A DNA stretch of 64,000 bases from an uncultured Prevotella sp. (GTDB lineage: Bacteria > Bacteroidota > Bacteroidia > Bacteroidales > Bacteroidaceae), in NCBI GenBank assembly GCA_902464615.1, contig CABQKA010000003.1:115267-179266 (forward strand). Direction: 5' to 3'. The translations under genes were made by a program, and so were the position numbers. Below are positions 1 through 8,021 of this stretch, piece after piece (position 1 is the first letter of the stretch; each line of letters begins with the position of its first letter). The notes beneath the pieces were generated by a model. It was not told where the DNA came from and ran no database searches. It saw only the letters and a list, made by a program, of their open reading frames with translations.

Positions 1-1
1 G

Positions 2-727
2 CTGCTCGACACGCTGCTCCACAAGCTCGACTACCGCACCTGCACCGACTTCGTCTATGCCGGCGACATGATGAACTACATGGAGAAAGGCGGCGAAGAG
101 CCCTTCACCTCCTTCATCGACAAGAGCGTGGAGCTCTTCGCCTCGAGCCACCCCTTCATCTACGTGCGCGGCAACCACGAGACGCGCGGCAACCTGGCCC
201 GCACGCTGCCCGGCTACTTCCCCCGCCTCAGCGGCAAGCTCTACGGCGTGGAGCAACTGGGCGACGTGGTGCTCGTCTACCTGGACAGCGGTGAGGACAA
301 GGCCGACGCCCACCCCGTCTACGCCGGGCTGACAGCCTTCGACGCCTACCGCACGGAGCAGGCCGAATGGCTCCGCGGCGTGGTAGAGAGCGACGCCTTC
401 CGCAAGGCACGCTACCGCATCGTCGTCACCCACTTCCCCCTGGTCATGAACGAACGCTCGCGCAAGGAAGGCTCGTGGACCGGCTGGCAGGACGCCATCG
501 ACAAGTTCCTGCCCGTGCTGCGTGGCGCAGGGGTGGACCTGCTCGTGGCCGGCCACACGCACCAGTTCGAATACTACCCCGCCGGCACCTCCGGGACGGA
601 CTTCCCCGTCGTCGTGCAAGGCGCCTCGTCGGCCGCCCGCCTGGACTGCGCGGACGGGAAAGTGCGCGTCCGCGTCGTAGACCACAAGGGTAAGACACTC
701 ATGGACCAGCGCGTAGCCACGCGCTGA
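2..727 (+). CDS. Calcineurin-like metallophosphoesterase, 5' end cut by window
   Basis: The frame is open from the first bases of the window, so the N-terminus lies upstream. The visible part has the later blocks of the calcineurin-like phosphoesterase fold in order: a GD block (YAGDMMN), the GNHE block (VRGNHETRG), a V-T-H block (RIVVTHFPL) and the closing GHTH block (VAGHTHQFEY). These supply metal ligands for a two-metal phosphohydrolase. Substrate cannot be told from sequence. Bacteroidales proteins of this type often carry an N-terminal purple-acid-phosphatase or Ig-like domain, which could lie outside the window. It ends about 200 bases before acpP and is probably transcribed separately from it, since acpP has its own promoter. 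Confidence 0.85.
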   Translation: MLDTLLHKLDYRTCTDFVYAGDMMNYMEKGGEEPFTSFIDKSVELFASSHPFIYVRGNHETRGNLARTLPGYFPRLSGKLYGVEQLGDVVLVYLDSGEDKADAHPVYAGLTAFDAYRTEQAEWLRGVVESDAFRKARYRIVVTHFPLVMNERSRKEGSWTGWQDAIDKFLPVLRGAGVDLLVAGHTHQFEYYPAGTSGTDFPVVVQGASSAARLDCADGKVRVRVVDHKGKTLMDQRVATR

Positions 728-728
728 G

Positions 729-753
729 CGGCACGGGGCTAAGGCCCGTGCCG
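729..753 (+). terminator. Hairpin just after the phosphoesterase stop
   Basis: A perfect 9-bp GC stem (CGGCACGGG with CCCGTGCCG) starts directly after the stop codon. There is no T-tract, so it may be a 3'-end stabiliser or a weak terminator. Confidence 0.4.
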
Positions 754-847
754 ACGCGGCTAAGCCCCGTCAGGCCGCCCATAAGCCCCGTTGTAAGCAC
801 AAAAAAAGGGAAAATGTGCAGAAAACCCGTTTTTTTTCGTCCCAATG

Positions 848-879
848 CTTGTGTAGTTTCAGAATAATCCCTACTTTTG
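848..879 (+). promoter_or_regulatory. Bacteroidota-type promoter of acpP
   Basis: TACTTTTG at 872-879 fits the -7 consensus TAnnTTTG, and a TTG at 849-851 lies 20 bases upstream in the -33 position. The element sits about 50 bases before the acpP start codon. Confidence 0.7.
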
Positions 880-930
880 CCGCCGGAGAACGAGAAAAAC
901 AGAGTACTAATCACCAAAAAACAGAAAACT

Positions 931-1170
931 ATGTCTGATATCGCAGAAAAAGTAAAGCAGATTATCGTGGACAAACTGAGTGTCGACGAGGCAGAAGTAA
1001 AGAACGAAGCCAGCTTCGCAAACGATCTGGGCGCTGACTCCCTGGACACCGTTGAGCTGATCATGGAATTCGAGAAAGAGTTCAAGATCACCATCCCCGA
1101 CGATCAAGCAGAAAAGATTTCTACCGTGGGCGACGCCATCGCTTACATCGAGGCCAACGTCAACAAATAA
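931..1170 (+). CDS. acpP: Acyl carrier protein
   Basis: This 79-residue acidic protein is the size of a classical acyl carrier protein. It carries the phosphopantetheine attachment motif [10 protein letters not shown] with Ser37 as the modified residue. It shuttles acyl chains in type II fatty acid synthesis in the cytoplasm. I chose the ATG at 931 ([10 protein letters not shown]) because it gives the canonical N-terminus; the frame extends upstream to 877 only through promoter sequence. fabF follows 135 bases later, as in other Bacteroidales, with a strong hairpin between the two genes. Confidence 0.98.
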   Translation: MSDIAEKVKQIIVDKLSVDEAEVKNEASFANDLGADSLDTVELIMEFEKEFKITIPDDQAEKISTVGDAIAYIEANVNK

Positions 1171-1204
1171 GAAGCAACTTCTACTTACGTTCCCTCATCC
1201 CCAC

Positions 1205-1261
1205 AAGTGGGGAGGACACAAACCTCGCTGCGAAAGGGCCGGATTTGTATCCTCCCCACTT
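1205..1261 (+). other. Long inverted repeat between acpP and fabF
   Basis: The arms 1205-1222 and 1244-1261 are 18 bases each and pair at 17 positions around a 21-base loop. No T-run follows, so a simple intrinsic terminator is unlikely. The nearly complete duplex would be a natural RNase III substrate, and the RNase III gene lies two genes downstream. An attenuator that sets the high acpP to fabF ratio, or a small mobile palindrome, are alternatives. Confidence 0.75.
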
Positions 1262-1305
1262 TGAGATATAGACGGGGCGCAGGTCAACCTAAAAACCGAA
1301 ACAAC

Positions 1306-2571
1306 ATGGAATTGAAAAGAGTCGTCGTGACGGGTCTCGGCGCCCTGACCCCGCTGGGCAAGACGGTGGACGAGACGTGGGAAAGCATGAAGCGCGGCGT
1401 CAGCGGCGCAGGCCCCATCACGCATTTCGACGCGTCGAAGTTCAAGACACACTTCGCCTGCGAGGTGAAGGACTTCAAAGTGACGGACTACATAGACCGC
1501 AAGGAAGCCCGCAAGATGGACCTCTACGAGCAGTATGCCCTCGTAGCCGCCATGGAAGCCGTCAAGGACTGCGGCATGGACCTGGAGAAAGTGGACCGCA
1601 ACCGCATAGGCGTCATCCTGGGCGTCGGCATCGGCGGCATCCACACCTTCGAGGAGGAAGCCGGAAACTATGCTGTCAACGGTGCGGAGATGGGCCCCAA
1701 ATACAACCCCTTCTTCATCCCGAAGATGATTGCCGACATCGCCGCCGGCGAAATATCCATCAAATACGGCTTCCACGGCCCGAACTACACTACCACATCG
1801 GCCTGCGCCTCCTCGACCAACGCGCTGGCCGACGCCTTTAACCTCATCCGTCTGGGCAAAGCCAACGCCATCATCACCGGAGGCGCCGAAGCCGCCATCT
1901 GGCCGGCCGGCGTGGGCGGATTCACCGCCATGCACGCCCTCTCCACGCGCAACGACGACCCGCAGCACGCCTCGCGCCCCTTCAGCGCCAGCCGCGACGG
2001 CTTCGTCATGGGCGAAGGCGCCGGATGCCTCGTGCTCGAAGAGCTGGAACACGCCCTGGCACGCGGAGCCAAGATATACTGCGAAGTGGCCGGCGCCGGC
2101 ATGTCAGCCGACGCGCACCACATCACCGCCAGCCACCCCGAAGGACTCGGCGCGCGCCTCGTCATGACCAACGCGCTTGAAGACGCCGGCATGAAGCCCG
2201 AGGACATCGACTACATCAACGTACACGGCACGTCGACCCCCGTGGGCGACATCTCCGAGGTGAAAGCCATCCTCCAGCTCTTCGGCGAACACGCCTACAA
2301 GCTCAACATCAGCTCCACCAAGTCCATGACGGGCCACCTGCTCGGCGCAGCCGGAGCCGTAGAGGCCATAGCCTGCTGCCTGGCCATCCGCGACGGCATC
2401 GTCCCCCCCACCATCAACCACGAAGAGGGCGACAACGACGAGAACATCGACTACCGGCTCAACTTCACCTTCAACAAGGCGCAGGAACGCCCCATACGGG
2501 CCGCCCTGAGCAACACGTTCGGCTTCGGCGGGCACAACGCCTGCTGCATCATGAAGAAATTCGAACAGTAA
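1306..2571 (+). CDS. fabF: 3-oxoacyl-[ACP] synthase II (KAS II)
   Basis: FabF condenses malonyl-ACP with acyl-ACP to extend fatty acids. The 421-residue protein is full length and carries the thiolase-fold Cys-His-His triad: Cys167 in TSACASS, His307 in HGTSTPVGD and His344 in MTGHLLGAAG, followed by the C-terminal FGFGGHN loop. I start it at the ATG at 1306 (MELKRVVVTGLG); the frame is open back to 1207, but that stretch is the inverted repeat. Its neighbours acpP and rnc reproduce the usual Bacteroidales arrangement, so acpP-fabF are likely co-expressed. Confidence 0.98.
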   Translation: MELKRVVVTGLGALTPLGKTVDETWESMKRGVSGAGPITHFDASKFKTHFACEVKDFKVTDYIDRKEARKMDLYEQYALVAAMEAVKDCGMDLEKVDRNRIGVILGVGIGGIHTFEEEAGNYAVNGAEMGPKYNPFFIPKMIADIAAGEISIKYGFHGPNYTTTSACASSTNALADAFNLIRLGKANAIITGGAEAAIWPAGVGGFTAMHALSTRNDDPQHASRPFSASRDGFVMGEGAGCLVLEELEHALARGAKIYCEVAGAGMSADAHHITASHPEGLGARLVMTNALEDAGMKPEDIDYINVHGTSTPVGDISEVKAILQLFGEHAYKLNISSTKSMTGHLLGAAGAVEAIACCLAIRDGIVPPTINHEEGDNDENIDYRLNFTFNKAQERPIRAALSNTFGFGGHNACCIMKKFEQ

Positions 2572-2595
2572 CCGACCAATACTTAATGACAACGG

Positions 2596-2660
2596 GGAGG
2601 GCAATCGACCGCAACCAATGGCCGCCAAAGGCGGCAAGGCGCTGTCGGCGGTTGCCCTCC
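2596..2660 (+). other. Structured leader between fabF and rnc
   Basis: Outer arms 2596-2604 and 2652-2660 pair perfectly over 9 bases, and an inner hairpin (GCCGCC, AAA loop, GGCGGC at 2621-2635) sits inside. The element ends 50 bases before the rnc start. In E. coli, RNase III cuts a hairpin in its own mRNA leader to limit its synthesis; this element is placed to do the same, which is inference. Confidence 0.6.
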
Positions 2661-2710
2661 GCGCTTTTATGCGCGCCGGTGCCGTTGCCCCCTCCTGCAA
2701 GAACTTTGCC

Positions 2711-4174
2711 ATGATTCATAACCTCATCGACAAGGTGAAGCTCGCCTTCCAGAAAGAGAAGCAACTGCCCAACACCTTGTACGGCATACTCGGGTTCTAC
2801 CCCCGAAAACTCGAACTCTACCGCATCGCCCTCTCCCACAAGTCGCGCGCATACCGCGGCAAAGCCGGAAAGGCTCTCAACAACGAACGCCTCGAGTATC
2901 TCGGCGACGCCATCCTCGAAGCCGTGGTCAGCGACATCGTCTTCCACCGCTATCCCAACAAACCAGAAGGATTCCTCACCTGCACGCGCAGCAAAATCGT
3001 ACAGCGCTCCTCGCTCAACCGGCTGGCCGGGGAACTGGGCCTCGACCGCCTCATACAGCGCAACGCCAGCCCCTACTCCCACAACAGCTACATCGGCGGC
3101 AACGCCTTTGAAGCACTCGTCGGCGCCATCTACCTCGACCGCGGCTACGCCCACTGCAAATGGTTCATCGAGAAACGCATCCTCGGACGCCTCGTCGACA
3201 TCGACGGCGTAGCCCACAAGGAGGTGAACTTCAAGAGCAAGCTCCTGGAATGGACGCAGAAAAACCGCATCCTCGCCGACTATAAAATGGAAGAAATGAA
3301 AGACGAAGAGGCCAACAGCCCCGTCTTCGCCTGCAACGTCGTCATCGAAGGCATCACCGTCAGCGACGGAAAGGGATACTCCAAAAAGGAAAGCCAGCAA
3401 AACGCCGCACGCGCCGCCCTGACCCGCCTGCGCCGCGAACCGCAGCTCATCGACCGCATCTTCCGCGCCAAGGAGAAACGCACCGCCATGGAAGCCGACG
3501 AAGTGTGCAGCGTGCCCAAAATCGACGAGATAGAGGAAGAAATCGGCCGCACGCGCGCCAGCCGCCACGCCAAACCGGCACCCACACGGCCCGCCAACGA
3601 CGCCACACCCGCCCCACAGCGGCAGCAACCATCGGCCGCCGGACGAGCCCCCAAAACCGCACCCGACAACACGGCCCGCGGAAAACGGGAACAGGCCCAG
3701 GAAAAACAAACCCTATCCCAGGAGAAACAGGCCCTATCCCAGGAAAAACAAACCCTATCCCAGGAGAAACAGGCCAAGACACAAGGCAGACAGGGCCAGG
3801 GAAAGCCCGGACCGGGAAAACAGGAGCAACAGGCCACCGCCGCCGCACGCGAACCGAAACCGGCCACTGGCAACGGGCAGCAGACACCGAAAGCCCTGCC
3901 CCGGCCCGAACAACAGCTGGCCCTGCCCCGCTCCACACGCCCCCAGACCGAAACACCAGAAGGCAAAACCGCCGCCGCGCCGGAAAACCGCACCAAAAAC
4001 CGCCGGAACGCCGACACGCCGGCCGACGCGGAAGAAGGGCAGAAGCCACAGCGGCCACGCCGCCGCCCGCGGAACCGCAACGCCGCCGCCGGCGGACAGG
4101 CTGCCGCACAACAGGACCGCGAAGCCATCATCGCCCAAGCGGAAGAAGCCGCCTGGGCCGAACAGCCGGAATAA
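2711..4174 (+). CDS. rnc: Ribonuclease III with long repetitive C-terminal tail
   Basis: RNase III cuts double-stranded RNA in rRNA maturation and mRNA decay. The signature NERLEYLGDA lies at residues 58-67 and the second acidic block NAFEALVGAIYLD near 135. A double-stranded-RNA-binding domain spans roughly 176-245 and ends in the SKKESQQNAARAALTRL helix. The core is complete by about residue 250, yet the protein runs to 487 residues. The extra ~230 residues are low-complexity Q/K/A/P/R sequence with tandem QEKQ(T/A)LS heptads and an Arg-Pro-rich end. The frame stays open and codon use is unchanged, so the tail appears translated. I start at ATG 2711 (MIHNLIDKVK); upstream in-frame codons lie in the structured leader. 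Confidence 0.93.
   Translation: MIHNLIDKVKLAFQKEKQLPNTLYGILGFYPRKLELYRIALSHKSRAYRGKAGKALNNERLEYLGDAILEAVVSDIVFHRYPNKPEGFLTCTRSKIVQRSSLNRLAGELGLDRLIQRNASPYSHNSYIGGNAFEALVGAIYLDRGYAHCKWFIEKRILGRLVDIDGVAHKEVNFKSKLLEWTQKNRILADYKMEEMKDEEANSPVFACNVVIEGITVSDGKGYSKKESQQNAARAALTRLRREPQLIDRIFRAKEKRTAMEADEVCSVPKIDEIEEEIGRTRASRHAKPAPTRPANDATPAPQRQQPSAAGRAPKTAPDNTARGKREQAQEKQTLSQEKQALSQEKQTLSQEKQAKTQGRQGQGKPGPGKQEQQATAAAREPKPATGNGQQTPKALPRPEQQLALPRSTRPQTETPEGKTAAAPENRTKNRRNADTPADAEEGQKPQRPRRRPRNRNAAAGGQAAAQQDREAIIAQAEEAAWAEQPE
3698..3780 (+). repeat. 21-bp tandem repeat inside rnc
   Basis: Nearly four copies of a 21-base unit encode a QEKQxLS heptad. Units 1 and 3 are identical and units 2 and 4 nearly so, giving a 42-base super-period. 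Such arrays change copy number easily, and each change would be in frame. Confidence 0.9.
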
Positions 4175-4196
4175 GCCCGGACGGGCATCACCGACC

Positions 4197-4230
4197 GCAG
4201 GGCGTCCCTCTTCCCCGAGGGACGCCCTGC
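4197..4230 (+). terminator. Hairpin after rnc
   Basis: A perfect 14-bp stem (4197-4210 with 4217-4230) closes a 6-base loop 23 bases after the rnc stop. It has no T-tract but is the obvious 3' end for the acpP-fabF-rnc unit. Confidence 0.6.
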
Positions 4231-4313
4231 CGCATATATACGCGCCAGGCCGCGCCGAAAAGCCGGACACAAAAAAAGCGCCGCAGCGGCCGCCGGCATC
4301 GGAGAAATATGGC

Positions 4314-4321
4314 TATATTTG
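4314..4321 (+). promoter_or_regulatory. Candidate -7 element before the fusion esterase
   Basis: TATATTTG matches TAnnTTTG, 77 bases before the start codon. I find no clear -33 partner. Confidence 0.5.
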
Positions 4322-4397
4322 CCTGCCGCATTCCGCCGCGGCGCGGCTTACACACCGTTTCCGGCGGAAAATCACATTCCACCTATATCCTTGACAA

Positions 4398-6527
4398 ATG
4401 AAAAACTGGAAACTCTGGCTCTTGCTCTGCTGCGCCTGCCTGCTCCCCTGGACGGCCGCAGGCCAACAGCCCGCCAGCGGCCGCCCCGTCCGGGTGGCCT
4501 GCATCGGCAACAGCATCACCTACGGCGCCGGCATCCCCAACCGCGACGCCAACAGCTATCCCGCCCAGCTGCAAGCCTACCTGGGCGACGGATACGAAGT
4601 GCGCAACTTCGGCGTGTCGGCCACGACCGCCTCGCCGCAAGGCGACTACCCCTACACCACGACGGAGGCCTACCGCGCCTCGCTCGAGTATGCCCCGGAC
4701 ATTGTGCTGCTCAAAATGGGCACGAACGACACGAAGCCGCAGAACTGGCGCGGCCGCGAGGCATTCCTCGAAGCCTACCGCCAGCTGGCCGCGACCTACC
4801 GCGACCTGCCCTCCCGGCCGCGCATCGTGCTGCTCACGCCCGTGCGCTGCTTCCTGGAAGAAAAAAACACCATCAGCCCGGAACTCATCGAGAACGACGT
4901 TTGCAGCGCCGTGGAAGAGACCGCCTGGCGCGAGGGATACGGCATAGTCCGCCTGACCGACCTCTTCGGCGGCCGCTGGGACGCCAGACTGCTGCCCGAC
5001 CGCCTGCACCCGTCGTCCATCGGGGCGGGACTCATGGCACGGCGCATCGGGCAATACCTCCTGCGCGCCGCCAGCCCGGAGCAGCCGGAAGCCGTCAGCC
5101 TGCCGGACGGTGCCCGCCCGTTCAATTTCCACGGCTTCGAAGGCTATGACTTCGAGACGGACGGCGTGGCCTGCAAACTGGTGCGCCCGCGCCACGCGGC
5201 TCCGGGACGCCCGTGGGTGCTCCGGGCACGCTTCTGGGGGCACGAACCGCAAACGGACATCGCCCTGCTCGAACAGGGCTTCCACGTGGCCTACTGCGAC
5301 GTGGCCGACCTCTACGGCGCCCCGGCGGCCCTGAAGCGCTGGGACGCCTTCTACCGGAAGATGCGCCGCCTGGGACTGTCGCGGCGCGTCGTGCTCGAAG
5401 GCATGAGCCGCGGCGGACTGCCCGTCTACAACTGGGCCGCCCGCCATCCGCGCCGCGTGGCGTGCATCTACGCCGACGCCCCGGTGCTCGACATCAAGAG
5501 CTGGCCGCTGGGCCACGGCGCTTCGACCCGCTCGGAAGCCGACGCCAAGGCGCTGCTCCGCGCCTACGGTTTCGCCGACGAGGCGCAGGCCCTGGCCTGG
5601 GAGGGCAACCCGCTGGACCTTGCCGGACGCATCGCAAAGGCCGGCATCCCCTGCCTGCACGTCGTGGGCGACGCGGACAAGGTAGTCCCCGTAGCGGAAA
5701 ACACGGCACGCTTCGAGACCGAGATGCAGCGCCAGGGCGGCACGCTCCGGGTCATCCATAAGCCGGGCGTGGACCACCATCCCCATTCCCTGTCCGACCC
5801 TTCGCCCATCGTCCGCTTCATTCTCCGGGCCACAGGCCTGCTTCCCGACGATGCGGTGCGCCCGGTCCCCGGCAATGAGTTCCGCTCCGGCGCGGGCTGG
5901 GTGAATGGCGTGGAATGGCACGCCGTTTCGCGCGACATCACGGCCACCATCGCGGGGCGCGACCTCCGTGTCCTCTTCCTCGGCAACTCCATCATGCAGG
6001 GCTGCGGCGGAAGCCGTCGCCTCGTGGCCTACCGCCCGGGACAGGCGGCCATGGACAGCGCCTTCGGCACCGGCACGTGGGAATGCGCCGCCATATCGGG
6101 CGACCGCACGCAAAACCTCCTCTGGCGCATCGGCCACTGCGGCTACGGCGCCTGCCGGCCGGAAAACGTCGTCATCGCCATCGGCGTGAACAACCTCAAC
6201 GAAGACGGCGCCTACCCGGAAGAGGTGGCGGCCGGCATCGTAGCCGTAACCGAAGCGGCCGAACGCTGCTTCCCGCAATCGCGCATCACCGTGCTGGGCC
6301 TCCTGCCCACCGGGGCCGACGGTTCGGAACTGCGGAAACGCTGCCTGGAGGTGCACGAATCGCTCCGCGGCCACCGCTTCAAACGCGCCGAATACGTCAG
6401 CCCGCTACCGTGGTTCCTGGACGACGCAGGCCGTCTGCGCCCCGGCCTCATCGGCGGCGACTTCATCCACCTGACGCCCGGGGGCTACGCCGTCCTGGCA
6501 CGCCAACTGTCCGCCCATCTGCGCTGA
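4398..6527 (+). CDS. Secreted fusion of SGNH hydrolase, alpha/beta hydrolase and second SGNH hydrolase
   Basis: A signal peptide (hydrophobic run ending near TAAGQQ) starts this 709-residue protein. Domain 1 (about 30-225) is an SGNH/GDSL esterase: GNSITYG near residue 37, MGTND, and a closing DRLHPS His. Domain 2 (about 235-480) resembles an alpha/beta hydrolase, with nucleophile elbow GMSRGG near 334 and a late GVDHHPHS His block. Domain 3 (about 520-709) is another SGNH fold: LGNSIMQG near 528, GVNNLN and a final FIHLTPGG near 690. Such enzymes often remove acetyl or other ester groups from polysaccharides, so a role in deacylating glycans outside the cytoplasm is plausible but not proven. 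No frameshift separates the domains. Confidence 0.85.
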   Translation: MKNWKLWLLLCCACLLPWTAAGQQPASGRPVRVACIGNSITYGAGIPNRDANSYPAQLQAYLGDGYEVRNFGVSATTASPQGDYPYTTTEAYRASLEYAPDIVLLKMGTNDTKPQNWRGREAFLEAYRQLAATYRDLPSRPRIVLLTPVRCFLEEKNTISPELIENDVCSAVEETAWREGYGIVRLTDLFGGRWDARLLPDRLHPSSIGAGLMARRIGQYLLRAASPEQPEAVSLPDGARPFNFHGFEGYDFETDGVACKLVRPRHAAPGRPWVLRARFWGHEPQTDIALLEQGFHVAYCDVADLYGAPAALKRWDAFYRKMRRLGLSRRVVLEGMSRGGLPVYNWAARHPRRVACIYADAPVLDIKSWPLGHGASTRSEADAKALLRAYGFADEAQALAWEGNPLDLAGRIAKAGIPCLHVVGDADKVVPVAENTARFETEMQRQGGTLRVIHKPGVDHHPHSLSDPSPIVRFILRATGLLPDDAVRPVPGNEFRSGAGWVNGVEWHAVSRDITATIAGRDLRVLFLGNSIMQGCGGSRRLVAYRPGQAAMDSAFGTGTWECAAISGDRTQNLLWRIGHCGYGACRPENVVIAIGVNNLNEDGAYPEEVAAGIVAVTEAAERCFPQSRITVLGLLPTGADGSELRKRCLEVHESLRGHRFKRAEYVSPLPWFLDDAGRLRPGLIGGDFIHLTPGGYAVLARQLSAHLR

Positions 6528-6557
6528 CCCTCCCGGCAGCGACGAGTTCATCTCAAG

Positions 6558-6604
6558 AAAGTCCGGTCCGCTTTTCCAAAAGCAGGAAAAGCGGACCGGA
6601 CTTT
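6558..6604. terminator. Bidirectional terminator between convergent genes
   Basis: A perfect 20-bp stem (6558-6577 with 6585-6604) encloses a 7-base loop, with A and T runs at its flanks. It can end both the esterase mRNA and the converging minus-strand transcript. Confidence 0.85.
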
Positions 6605-6674
6605 TACAATCCTGCCCTCAAGGCGGGACAGTTCTCCGTCCCCAAAAACGGGCAACGGGCGGACGACGGCATCC

Positions 6675-8021
6675 TCAGGAAAGTAGCGGACAAGGCTGCA
6701 CGGCGTCGCTCCCGGCAGCCGCCCCGGGCCACCCCACCGCAACGGACTGGCCACGGTGCACCTTGCGGGCAAAGTAGACGTAGAGCAGCAGCGAACAGGC
6801 TGCGATGACCGCCCCGCTGATGCAGGCCGCCGTCGTAATGAAAGCCAGCCAGTCCACCTCGGGCGTGAAGAAATTCTTGCCGACCAGGACGCATACGCTA
6901 CCGAGGTAGCCGAACGAGTCCGACATGCAAATCATGAAGCTGATATTGCTCTTGTAACGGAACACGGCTATCCAGCGCTCGAAAAACATCGTGTGGAAGC
7001 AGGCGTAGCAAAGGTAAAGCCCGAAGCCGGAGACCACCATCCACGCAAAGGCGGGCAGCATCCCGAGACGGAAGAGCACGGTGCTGGCCGCCAGGCACAG
7101 GCCGCCGCCGAGGAAGATGAAGATGTTGCCGAAGAAGGCCTTGCGGTTGTCCACCACGCGGACCATGCTCGCCACGATGGCCAGTACGAATACGGCCACG
7201 CACATTTCCGAGACGGCCAGCACGCTGGCATCGCCGCCGAAGCCCAGCTGCTCCCAAAGCTCCACGGCGAAATTATCGCGCAGGTCGCGGTAAACGGTCA
7301 GCGTGGCATACGTCAGCACGGAAAGCACCACACCCCACGAGAACGCGCGGACAAAGCGGCGGCGGGCAGCCCCGTCCATAGGCGAACGGCGCGAACGCAG
7401 GGCGCAGTCCTCGGCCGTGGGAGGCGGTATCTTGCCCAGCATCCACACGCCGAGCAGCAGGAAAGGCACAAAGACCAGCCCCGTAAGGAAAGGCATCCAG
7501 AAGTCCGACACGCCGAACTGCAGGATAAGCCAACGGCCCACGGCCTTCGTGATGCCCGACGCCGTGATGAAGCTCACGCAGAGGCCCGCGCCGAGCAGTT
7601 CCGTGTTGCGCCGGCCCTCAAGGAAAGAGATGACAATGCCGAATATCATGCCCAGGGGCAAGCCGTTGGCCACGAGGAACACCACGTTCCACGGCCGCGG
7701 CACGAGGGCGAAGAGCAGCAGCGCCGCCCACGCGAAGCCCTCGAAGCCGAGGATGCAGGCCGTGCGGCGCGACGGACGCATGGACGACACGACACGGATA
7801 CCCAAAAACTTGGAACACGTATAGCCCGCCACCTGGCTGATAAGGGCGATGATTTTGTAGTCCATGCCCCAATAAGACAGGCCCTCGAACGTGGCCGCCG
7901 AGAGCGGCTTGCGGAAGGCGTACATGCTCATGTACGTGATGAGGGCCGCCGCGATGCAGAAAAGGTTGAAGCCCGCGCCGCGGCTGTGCGCGAGCATCCT
8001 GTCCAGCCGGCCCGCACTCAT
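6675..8021 (-). CDS. DUF5690 family MFS-like membrane protein
   Basis: This 448-residue protein has about twelve hydrophobic segments and looks like a divergent major-facilitator transporter. Its blocks (YMSMYAFRKPLSA near the start, FHTMFFERW and SNISFMICMSDSFGYLGS near the end) recall the Bacteroidota DUF5690 family. Family members often sit beside dehydrogenase and oxidoreductase genes proposed to act in phosphonate breakdown, and here the upstream gene is such a dehydrogenase with a 4-base ATGA overlap. Substrate unknown; organophosphonate uptake is only a guess. Its transcript runs into the shared terminator at 6558. Confidence 0.75.
   Translation of the reverse strand: MSAGRLDRMLAHSRGAGFNLFCIAAALITYMSMYAFRKPLSAATFEGLSYWGMDYKIIALISQVAGYTCSKFLGIRVVSSMRPSRRTACILGFEGFAWAALLLFALVPRPWNVVFLVANGLPLGMIFGIVISFLEGRRNTELLGAGLCVSFITASGITKAVGRWLILQFGVSDFWMPFLTGLVFVPFLLLGVWMLGKIPPPTAEDCALRSRRSPMDGAARRRFVRAFSWGVVLSVLTYATLTVYRDLRDNFAVELWEQLGFGGDASVLAVSEMCVAVFVLAIVASMVRVVDNRKAFFGNIFIFLGGGLCLAASTVLFRLGMLPAFAWMVVSGFGLYLCYACFHTMFFERWIAVFRYKSNISFMICMSDSFGYLGSVCVLVGKNFFTPEVDWLAFITTAACISGAVIAACSLLLYVYFARKVHRGQSVAVGWPGAAAGSDAVQPCPLLS

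Noticed and set aside
1207..1305. GTG start of FabF inside the inverted repeat
   Set aside because: It would add 33 residues encoded by the hairpin, whereas MELKRVVVTGLG is the standard FabF start.
3698..3780. CRISPR-like array
   Set aside because: The repeats are directly adjacent 21-bp units without spacers and keep the rnc reading frame.
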